A DNA stretch of 64,000 nucleotides from Panopea generosa (taxonomy: Eukaryota > Mollusca > Bivalvia > Adapedonta > Hiatellidae): positions 19,422,798 through 19,486,797 of the forward strand of contig CM055909.1 of the NCBI GenBank assembly GCA_029582155.1, written 5' to 3'. The first letter of the stretch is position 1. Every line of letters starts with the position of its first letter. A program made the translations under genes and the position numbers. The notes under the pieces were generated by a model. It was not told where the DNA came from, did no database searches, and worked only from the letters and a program-made list of their open reading frames with translations. Shown one piece after another: positions 33,167 through 44,100 of this stretch.

Positions 33167-33795
33167 ACAATACTGTTCAGAATGCCATACCCAAATCCTT
33201 CGCCAACTGTTCCGACGCATCAGAAAGAACAGTAGCAGCAACGAGATACATTTTGTACTCCGCGTTACATCGTATAGCATAGTACCTTTGTCCTGGCGTT
33301 ATTGTTATACAAAATCTATTTTGAACGCTTGAGTGATTCGAAATTACATATAAATATAGATTTTTGGCGGTAAGAAATCAGTTCTAGCGATTCACTCTGA
33401 GCGACGACATCGAGAAAAAAACTTTAAAGTCAATGCTCGAAATTACAGAGAAATGTAATTGTTTAATATATTTCACTAACATAAAAATATGAAACAGCAA
33501 TGAGATCAATGTCATTTATCAAGTAATTAAAGTTATTATGCAGGTGTATAGTTCATAAAAGATTTTCAAGAATGAAGCTCGGCATTCAGTGGTATATATC
33601 TATATATGGCTTGTCTAGTTAAACGTATGTCGTCACTCTTTATAAATGCATCTCGCAAATCGCAAAAACAATGTCTATTGTTTGTTGGATAATATTTAGG
33701 ACATACTGGCCCTAAAGGCGTATGCGTTCAACTCATTATGCGACAATAACCTTACACTGTGTCAAATTACCAATGTGGACGTATATTGCAACTAA
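33167..33795 (+). pseudogene. Disrupted duplicate of the gene B last exon
   Basis: After an acceptor identical in context to the real one (acattttag|AC), the sequence NTVQNA...[13 protein letters not shown] is recognisable. It is interrupted at 33252-33700 by a 449-bp insertion flanked by ACAT on both sides. Homology then resumes to the equivalent stop at 33793-33795. If spliced, the frame would end within the insertion after about 12 extra residues. It is probably a dead exon copy, possibly an alternative terminal exon. Confidence 0.8.
33252..33700. mobile_element. 449-bp insertion in the duplicated exon
   Basis: The insertion is defined by comparison with the intact exon and by a 4-bp ACAT repeat at each edge (33248-33251 and 33701-33704). 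No terminal inverted repeats or coding sequence are visible, so its class is unknown. Confidence 0.6.
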
Positions 33796-34088
33796 ACTAG
33801 AAATGAGTTTTATACCTCAAAACATTATCATTACCCTCAAGGTCTTGCAAGGCGTATAAAGGTATCACCCACTCCGACCCACGAGGTGATTTAATGGGGG
33901 AAAAACCCAAAACATTTGAGATAACATGATTTGTTTAATCTGAACCATGTTTCCGGTATAATGAAATAGGAAATGTATTATATGTACATGTATTTCACCA
34001 ATATATCTTAGTAAAATCTGTGTCTCTTCATACTTATTTATACACGTACCTATGTATATAGCTGATTACTGTATGTGTTGCATTTTAA

Positions 34089-34094
34089 AATAAA
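34089..34094 (+). terminator. Duplicate copy of the gene B polyadenylation signal
   Basis: AATAAA within the second segmental-duplication copy, in the same context as 31816-31821. It could serve an alternative 3' end if transcription reads through, but nothing shows that it is used. Confidence 0.3.
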
Positions 34095-34239
34095 GATAAT
34101 TGTTATATGACTGTACGAATTGGTTTTTTTCCCTGGTCAAAAAGTAGTTTATTTAATCAATCATGTGTTTTTATTGTCACAAATAAATGTCATGTTTGAA
34201 TGGGATTTAACGTCATTTTCAATGCATTTCATGCTATAT

Positions 34240-34345
34240 TTGGCTAATCAAGTTTTATTGGTGGAGAAAGGCCTCAGAATGAATCTGAGTATAATCACCG
34301 TCCTTCCACACGCAACTGGCAAACTTTCTCACAAGAAGCGAGCGG
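34240..34345 (-). mobile_element. Truncated SINE family 1 copy
   Basis: It is equivalent to the SINE of copy 1, but it stops after the B-box region (gcgagcgggactcgaacct) and joins directly to catgtaaaatgg. The tRNA-like head has been deleted. Confidence 0.75.
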
Positions 34346-34689
34346 GACTCGAACCTTCATGTAAAATGGTAATATAAAATCCCCAAAGATCGGCGTATAA
34401 TAGTTACTTACTCTTCACAATAGACTGTTAATCGGACTGTTGACGGTACTACTGCCAACCTTTGGGAAAATACTATCAAACTCGCCTTCGTCTCGGCCAA
34501 CATTCATTTTACAAGGTTGACATGATTACCGAATTTACATTATGAGTAATATTAATTCTGTTATGTCATATTGTTGGCAAAAATGAAAACAGTACGTAAC
34601 AGCAAAAGTTTTAGTAAACACGTGCCAGCTGTAAAATACAAAAAAAAAACAGTATAATTTGTTTCTGTTTATTAGGATTAATAGCATAC

Positions 34690-34716
34690 CGCACGCACGC
34701 ACGCACGCACGCACGT
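34690..34716. repeat. Short GCAC microsatellite
   Basis: Six gcac units at the end of segmental-duplication copy 2. Confidence 0.9.
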
Positions 34717-34735
34717 AGTCATAAAATTTAATGTA

Positions 34736-35894
34736 ATTGGAATTTATATTATTCAAAGTATAGTATAATTATTGTATTTATCAATTCACAAACAAATTTA
34801 CAAATATTATCAAATAAATGTGTTATTTTACGATTTCTACATATCAAATATTTACATAAGTTTATTGGAAGATATATAACCGTGACGAAAGTCGCAATTA
34901 TCTAGTTTCGACTTTTGACTATAACTGTATAGTTTTCCATTGATCGTTATAGTTTTGTTGTTTGTTTTTAATTAATATAATAATATTTTCTGAACATAAT
35001 TGACTTTAATTGTCTTTAACAGACTGCAAACTTCGTTCAAGTATGAATGGAAATTGATATAGCGTAGCGTAATTTTCAAACTGTGTGACCTGGGAACATC
35101 CACACATCTCCTTACCAAATACACGCACTCGCGCAATCACGTACACACCATAAAACTAGCATGTTCGGACATGGGGTTAAATTCCATAATTGAAGATTTG
35201 ATCTGGCTGGATTTAGACGAATAATCCAGGGTTTATAAAACAAATATTACCTTAAAATACATTTAAACGTACGTACATGGTTTGTTTTATGATGACTTCC
35301 TGACCGATATTTTTTTTCTCTACTTCTCTGATTGGTTTGATTTCATTTTATCGACCAGGAAAATATGTTGTTGATTTGTATGTGATTCTATGTATAACAA
35401 CACGTCCTTGTCATTTTATTAAACAGTGCAACCACTGTAAGAACCAACCAATCAAACTGTTTCTACAAAGTGTTTATCTCTTGTTTCTATTTTAGCAAGC
35501 TTTACAATTCTTTTATCAATATGAAATATATACCCCACAACGATTTATTTGTCATGATAAGAACGTTCATTAATCACTGCTATAAGCCCTTGGTAATCGC
35601 AACATATCCACATTTATGTGATAACATTGCAACACGCATTAACATGATAGAACTTTCTAGTATTAATCATTTAAATTCAAACAAGACATTTAATGTTTGA
35701 ATTACTTGTACATCATTATTGAATTAATCAAAAAACTATTGATTTGTTATATGAAATATACTTAAATAGGCTGTAAATTCGTATACCAAATAACTTGATT
35801 AACGTAACAAATTATTATATGATTTAGATATGAAGACCACTGCAAGGTTCATAAAAAAATAAGATAAAAACACAAGAGAGCCGAGATGTCCCTA
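34736..35894. other. Intergenic sequence without recognised content
   Basis: AT-rich unique-looking sequence. The short reading frames in it show no domain features or splice-supported homology to genes A-C. Confidence 0.4.
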
Positions 35895-37597
35895 TATTGC
35901 TCACCTGACGGACATTGAGTCACCCAACTTAAGTAGATTATATAATACATGTACACTCAAAATTCTAGAAAAAATGAGATGGGCAAGTAGTTAGAATTTT
36001 TATTTGTTTTAGAGATGTAACAGATGCGTAAAAGAGTTCAAACTTCGTAGAGGGTCACCCATGGTTAATGTCAGTGAAACTTCATCGAAATTAGGTCAGT
36101 AGATTCTGACAAGAAGGCTTTTGAAGGTTTTACTATAGCTGCCTATATAGTAAACAAGCACCTCACATTGGCTGTCATGTTTTTTTAACAAATCACATCG
36201 GCTTGAACAAACTTGGTAAAGGGTCACCTCAGGACGTTTCTGGAAATCGTTTTAAAATAAATCCAGTGGTTTCAATCAAGAAGATGTTTTAAGTCTTTAC
36301 TAATTAAACTCGCCCCGTCCCCTGGCGGTCATATTTTTTGACGAATCAAGATGACTTGAAACACTTGGTAGAGGGTCACCTAAGAAACATTTCTGTGAAG
36401 TTATAACAAAATTGTCCCAGTAGTTTCTGTCAAGAAGATTTTTTAAGTTTTTACATTGGCTTATATAGTAAACTAACCCAACTCCCTGGATGCCTGTTTT
36501 TTGACAAATTACTAAGGTTTGAACAAATTTGGCAGAGTGTCACCCAAAGAACATTTCTGTGAGATTATTTTAAAATCGAGCCAGTAGTTTCTGACAAGAA
36601 GATTTTTTAAGTTTTTACTATAGCTTATATAGTAAACTAACCCACCCCCTCGTCGCCATGTTTTTTGAAGAAACAAGATGGATTGAAAAAACTTGGTAGA
36701 GGGTCACCCAAGGAACATTTCTGTGAAATGTTTTTAAAATCGAGCCAGTAGTTTCTGACAAGAATATTTTTTAAGTTTTTACTATAGTTTATATAGTAAA
36801 CTAACCCCACTCCCTGGTCGCCATATTTTTTTTACGAATCACTACGGTTTGAACAAACATGGTGAAGGGTCATCCAAGGAACATTTCTGTGAAATTATTT
36901 AAAAATCGAGCCAATAGTTTCTGACAAGAAGATTTTTTAAGTTTTTACTAATTAAACTTGCCCCGTCCCCTGGCGGTCATATTTTTTGACGCATCAAGAT
37001 GACTTGAAAACTTGGTAGAGGGTCATCCAAGGAACATTTCTGTGAAGTTATAACAAAATTATCCCAGTGGTTTCTGTAAAGAATATTTTTTTAAGTTTTT
37101 ACATTAGCTTATATAGTAAACTAACCCCACCCTCTGGTCGCCATTGTTTTTGACAAAACACTAAGGTTTGAACAAACTTGTTAGTGTGTCACCCAAGGAA
37201 CATTTCTGTGAAATTATTTTTTTAAAATCGAGCCAGTAGTTTTTGACAAGAAAATTTTTCAAGTTTTTACTATAGCTTATATAGTAAACTAACCCCCTGC
37301 CCCTTGCGGCCATGTTTTTTGACGAAACAAGATGGCTTGAACAAACTTGGTAGAAGGTCATCCAAGGAACATTTCTGTGAAATTATTCTAAAATCGAGCC
37401 AGTTGTTTCTGACGAAGATTTTAGAGGGTCACTCAAGGAACATTTTTTGTAAAGTTAAATCAAAATTTGCCCAGTGGTTTCAGAGGAGAAGTTGTTAGAA
37501 GCTAAAAGTTAACGACAGACGACGGCCGACAGACGACAGACGACGGACACCAGGTGATCACAAAAGCTCACCTGTCAGCCTTCGGCTCAGGTGAGCT
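35895..37597. mobile_element. Repeat-cored element upstream of gene C
   Basis: The core is about nine units of roughly 165 bp, containing gaacatttctgtgaaattat, gagccagtagtttctgacaa, ttttttaagtttttactata and agtaaactaacccc. The ends carry inverted ttgctcacctga / tcaggtgagctaa. This organisation resembles non-autonomous elements with internal tandem arrays that are abundant in bivalves. The family assignment is an inference. Confidence 0.75.
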
Positions 37598-37917
37598 AAT
37601 AAAAAATGTGATGCATTTTTTTTTAATATTTCTTATGTGAGATTAACTTATTTTTTTTAAAATTCTATCTAAATATATGGAATGTTTTATGTGTTATCGC
37701 TTTTAAATTGTCTGAAATAAATTTGAATTTTAAATAACTCCAATAATTTTTGAATTATTACGGCTGCACGCTTACATACGCAGTTGTTTTTGTATTATCT
37801 ATACTGAATTAAAGGTACTACGAAGTCACTACAGGGAACCAGTGTAAAATCTAAGTACAAGTTCCCGCAATAGAGAACACATTTTTAGAACAGCTTGTGC
37901 CATAGCAAACATTAGAC
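37598..37917 (+). promoter_or_regulatory. Proximal 5' flank of gene C
   Basis: Some 320 bp lie between the end of a repeat-cored element and the gene C start codon. No clear TATA box was identified. A possible UTR acceptor (atttttag) occurs near 37887. Confidence 0.35.
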
Positions 37918-37977
37918 ATGATTTGGAGGAAAGCACTTGCAATTTACTTAGGAATAGTTATCATAGATGCTGTAAAT
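37918..37977 (+). CDS. Gene C exon 1: start codon and signal peptide
   Basis: Twenty residues, [20 protein letters not shown], with a basic n-region and hydrophobic core. The donor is AAT|gtaagt in phase 0, matching the phase-0 intron after the gene A signal peptide. A possible 5' UTR acceptor (atttttag) lies 30 bases upstream. Confidence 0.82.
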
Positions 37978-40900
37978 GTAAGTATAAAAAGTAGTATTAT
38001 CAAATATAATAATTCATAAATCTAAATGTCATATAACTTTTGATACGATATAAAAAAGATATCAGAGATAAAAATATAGAGAAACATTTAGTTTTAAGTG
38101 TGAGAAAATAAAATAAAGTTCTATAAAAAAGTTGATTTTAATAAATAGTATGATTAAATTAAAATACATTTGATACATCCTTGACTTAAGCTCATCCAAA
38201 TTGTAAATACAAATTAATTTTTCATTATTTACAGGGTTGTTCATTAGAGGAAATTTTGCCAAAAAATAAATTGCTCGGCTGTATAGTAGGCGGTAAAAAT
38301 CTTCTGCAAGTTGACCGTGTCGGCAATGTTCCAAATATAACAGAATGTCTCTTTGAGCATGACGCTATTGTGACAACTGTACGGTGCGTTGACAGCCAAT
38401 GGATACATGACACAGGTTGAGATATTTTAATAAAAGTCAATAATGTCAAGATATTGGGTTTAAATTTCAAACCTTATAAATCTATAATAAGTTAACAAAC
38501 ACTGGTCTTAATAATGTATGTACAATATACATTCGTAGTATGTATTGATTTGTGATTTAATAGCTCTTAAATATACACGTGAATTTATTCATAAAATCTT
38601 GAGTTATGGTACATATTTCAGCAGGGCCGGTGTTACATTGGATAGAATGTTGACCACTCACGCTAGATTTTGCAGATTCGAGTTCATGCTTGACAGATGA
38701 CCTCTCAAACAAAAACAACAATCAGTACTGGTTCTACCCAGAAATCGGACTCAAAAGTGTTCATATAAGCTGAGGGGTATTATTCACAAACCATTCTTGA
38801 GAATATTCTTAGACTTGAGCTTGAAAAATCTAAATTTCAACCTAGGATTTCTTGTTTATCATGAGATATAGAATACTTGTGAGTTTTTATTTGACTATAT
38901 ACTAGATGTCCCTACATGCTTACAAATTTTGGTCTAAAAAAGTGGTCTCTAAGTTTGTTTTACAAAATTCATTCTTAAGTCCAAGTTTAAGAATATTCTT
39001 AAGAACGGTTGGTGAATACCTGAGCTTACTTCACAATTGAGCTAATGATAACGTAGTATAAGCTAACATTTTCTTTGAAGCACACAAAAAAGCAAAAACC
39101 TCGTTTTCACAATTGAATTTTAAATGTATGTTAATTATTAATCAGTTACCAAGAATATATCTGGTAATTTCTTTTTCCTCATTATAGATAACATCTCAGC
39201 ACAGCATCTACGTTTTCGTCGTAAACGAAGCTGGGGATTTTTAAGAAACATTTTCAAGGGTGTTGGACAATTTTTCACAGGTGTTACAAGAGAAATTGCG
39301 TGTGTAGGGACATTATTTAGTTGTCTTTGGGCAGATCGAGCAGGACCACCACCAGGTACAATATGACATTATCTATATGTTAGATTTGTGCCATCTATGA
39401 AACTAATTTTAGAAAACTACTATTTTAAAAAACAACTGTTTTTTTGTTTATTGTACTCATAAAATGCTCCATTCCAATTATCTTTAAACTTTCTATCTTT
39501 CCAAAGTCTACCGATATTTCACTAATGATATTGTAAAGTAATTGTGTAATGTGATACTACTTTTAAAGAAACACATGGCTCAACATTATCTATTAACCTG
39601 TTCCGTTTTAACATAAAAATACCAAATTGAATGTATAATTCAGCAAACTCATTTGTATTGAATATGTTCATGATGTATTATTAAATATGCAATATTTCCA
39701 CACACCCTATCAAGGACTACTATCAAGATCTACTAAATGGTTCGTGATCCCAAAAGGACGGGATGGTGGTAGTGGTGTTACAACACGGGCCAAAGTTCTC
39801 GGCCTAGCAGTACCATTTACAAAACCTGTGTATCTATAAATATTCCCGCAATACATGTATACATAAAAAAACTATTATTATACATGCTTTGATAAAACTA
39901 GTTATACCTTACAGTATGATATACGTACTTATACCACTCGGCCATGGAGGACCCCGTATGATATACACTATAATCATTTAAATACGTTATTATTGTGCAC
40001 TAATTATCTAAGAAACATTTCGTTTATGAGTAACAAAACCAAAACAAACATAATTTTGATGTGATGTGAACGTAACTATCATATTTTTCACTTGAATATC
40101 TCAATGTTTCTCTTATATTGAACCAACGTTGTATCAATGTTTTACTCTATGCATGTGCAAATGAGTCACATGGGTCATATGACCGAATACAAGGTTTTTT
40201 TATCATTGCATAATTAGTTCCGATACATTCTACTAGATAAGACTAATTAGCTCAATTCAAGTTATATTTATTTGTTAATTACGCTTATTCAAACTTCATT
40301 GCAGATAGAACAAAACCGAATTTGTATTGCCCAGAACCGTACGTGACAGGAATTGCAGAGCCGTTTCAAACATATGCAAAGGTAACTTGGCAGGAACCAG
40401 GGCCAGCAAAAGATGATAGGGATGGGAATATAACGTATGTATCTAAACTTAGTATTCAAAATACGATTTTTAATGATTCATAAACATAATTCTCTAACTG
40501 TATCGAAGTAATTTGAAACATTTATTTCTTATTTCCTTCATTACACGTTGGTAACAAAAGGCATTGATTTATTTTCATGTTTATAATTTCTGTCCATGTC
40601 TGTTTAACAAAATTATTATGTGAATTTTGTGAAATTGCGAATAAGTAAACTCCCAATGTAGCGTTTCTTGATTTCTCGATTTACTTCTACTTCTACTACT
40701 TCTACTACTACTACTTATACTACCACTACTACTTCAACTACAACTACTACTACTACTACTACTACTATTACTACTACTAACACTACAACTACTACTTCTA
40801 CTAACACTACTACTACTAACACTACTACTACTACTACTACTACTTCTACTACTACTTCTACTACTAACACTACTATTTCTACTACTACTTCTACTACTAC

Positions 40901-41055
40901 TAACACTACTACTACTATTTTTACTAATACTACTGATACTACCACTACTACTACTAAGATTAAAACAACAACAACAACCCTAGCTATAACCACTAATATT
41001 TATACTAACACTACAACTACTACTACTACTACTACTAACACTACTACTACTACTT

Positions 41056-41104
<49 letters not shown>

Positions 41105-44100
41105 AATAACATTACTACTACTTCTAATACTACTACTATTACTAATACTACTGATACTACCACTACTTCTACTAAGATTAAAACAACAACAACTACAACA
41201 ACAACAACAACACCAACGCTAGCTATAACCACTAATATTTATACTACTATACATTGATATTCCATTGGGTTATAAACACATAATAACGAGTTAGATTAAG
41301 AATTCTGACAAAGTAATAAAATATCAATGAATGCATATCCAGAGTTCTGACATACATCTTCAATGTGTAATTATTTAGCCCACAAAGGTATGGCCGTGCA
41401 CCTGGCAGGCATTTTTCCGAAGGAACTCACAACGTTACGTATACAGCAAAAGATAAAAGTGGAAACGAAGCCGGGTGCACCGTAACTGTAGATGCCAAAG
41501 GTAAACTTCACTGCTTAAAGTGTTATTTTATATTTATTTTTGTTTATACATCATGTTTAATTTTTCATCATGTGGTCAATGTGACGTCATAAAAATAAGG
41601 ACCAGTATGACATCACCTGGTCCACTAAAATAGTATGTTGGATCGGGATTTTAAATGAGTATAAACTGTTTAAATACTTCAAACATGGCAATACTTTCAA
41701 ATTATTTTAAATCATCAATTTCATTAAAAATATAAAATATAAAAATAGAGTATTTTCAACAATCTTCTATCTTTAGGAACTCTAGGTCAGACCTTCATAA
41801 CTTTGCACATGGTCACAATTTGGTTAGGATTGTTTATGATTCATGTCAGTTAACATGTTGGCACCCATAATACAAACACAATGTCTTAATGTTCGTAATA
41901 TTTCTGCTATATTGCAGAAGCAACTTATATATGCCATGTCCAGTTTTATTAGTGGAGGTCTCAGAATGAATCTGATTAGAACCACTGTCGTTCGCAAGTA
42001 ACTAGCTAACTTTTTCACATAACATTTGTGTAGCGAGCGAGACTAGAACATACGACGTTAGCGGTGAGGGGTAAATGATCTTGAGACGGAGCTTTTGACC
42101 AATCGGCCACGGAGGACTCTTGCACACGCAAAACAAAACCAATCAAATAGTTCAAATTGCTAATATAAAAAAACAACATGTTAAATGGATTTTTTAAGCT
42201 AAAGCGTGGAACCAAGTATAGAATTAAGCAGAACGGACTATGCTTTGTTGAAACAGTTCACGTCCGCAAACACTGACTTGACTATTGTTGTAGTATCAAT
42301 CCACAATGATCGTAGAAATTATTTTGTTACAACATAGGAGTACGATACAATTATCCAGAAAACATAATCTTAGACATATAATTACAACTACCTATTAAGA
42401 AAGTAATATATTGATTGGGGACACCCATTATATAATCCACCTTATGGCATGTTTCGTGACAAAAGTGCACTTAATAATGTAAATGTTATAATATCTGTAC
42501 ATGAGATTTATTTTGTGATTTTACTGAGTAGGCCTTTATACATTTGGTGTGTGCACATTGTGTATATACATATACGTGTATGTATACGAAAGAGATACAT
42601 ATCTAAACTTACAGTTATGCTTAACATTGATTGCCAGCATATTATTACGCGAACTTTATATATAAATACTAATTGAATTATTGAATATTATCAAAATTAA
42701 TATGTGAGTCAAACCTTAACGTAAGATAAGATCAACATATTGGTTATTTATGTTTACTAAATCAAAATAGGGTAAATAAGACTATTTCGATATCAAACAT
42801 AAGGTCTGTCATTTTAGCTTAAAGTAAGTCGTACTTGAACTGCATGCCATAACTATTATATTATTTTACTATGTAATATAAAGGATAGCATTGTCTGGTG
42901 TTTTATATAAGAATCTTGACAAAGATCCTAAAGTTTAAGCTTATGTCGAGAAATGCGTCAAACCTCTTTATAAATAATTGGTTAAAATAATGTGGTATAA
43001 GCTTTCGCCATATGGGGACATTGTAATCCGTAGCCAGCAGTGCAATTTGTCACCAATATCTAAGTTACAAAGTATAAAAAGCCCTGAGATATATTTATCA
43101 CTAACATTAGTATATTTTCATATTTTTAAATGGAATCTTATAATTTATCGGCCCAAATTTTAATAAATGTATATACCCGTTGTTGTATGTGGTAATTTAA
43201 GGCAGGTTGCATTCAACATAACATCTTTGAATATTGTAATACTCTCCCGTTGGTTTCAAGTTAAATTGGGAGGCGCACCTATAATAAGAATGTTTACATT
43301 TTAGATCACACTAGATCAAACATGATATCATACTTTTTTAAAGTGTTTATTTGTGTCAGTCCTAGGTAGTTGACCAAATATCATATTCCTTAACGGCCAT
43401 GGCAACATTTGGTTTTAAAGTTTTTTTAGGTTTCTAAATTCAAAGTACTACAATAGAAGTTATCAAACCGTACACTTCTAACAATATAAATAATCATTTT
43501 AGTGATACGATGTCCGGCACCTAAATCTGTTTCAAATGGATATTATATCTGTCACCCGAGCACTGACTTTGTTCTAAGCGGACAATGCCGGTTTGGTTGC
43601 TACGATGGGTTTGATCTAGTAGATGGTCCCGGAATTTTGACATGTCAAAATAATTCGCAATGGACAGCTGCCCAACCTAAATGCAAACGTAAGTAACTTT
43701 TCCTCCATCAAGATAATACAACATTTTATATTTTCCACACAGTAGCAGAAACGAAAACCGAATTAATATTTGACACGATGTCAAAGTTTTGAAAATGCAA
43801 GATGTTGGTCAATGTTATATTATTGTAAATAGTTGTAAATGGTCTTGATCTTACGGTATGTATAACAGTTGATAATTATTCACTACAACGTAATGTGATG
43901 TTTCTTTGAGATAGAAAAAACATATTTCTTCCTATATCGTGTTATGTAATCACGTTGTGTATTCCGATATCGTGTGTATACTGTTTGTATGGTAAACATG
44001 AAATAAGAATAGTACGTAGTTGAACCGTATAAAACATGTTACTCATAGCTTTACATTTCAGTTGCATTTTTCTACCTGATTTTGGATTTGCTTCATGTAC

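Larger units (their letters stand above)
32870..34735. repeat. Tandem segmental duplication, copy 2
   Basis: The second copy of the 1.8-1.9 kb unit. It has a 449-bp insertion within the exon copy and lacks the tRNA-head part of its SINE (about 155 bp missing after 34336). Identity is clearly imperfect, so the duplication is not recent. Confidence 0.85.

Noticed and set aside
40668..41222. Long Thr-rich open frame (plus) and a Val-rich one on the other strand
   Set aside because: Both are translations of the ACT trinucleotide microsatellite inside gene C intron 4. There are no flanking domain features.
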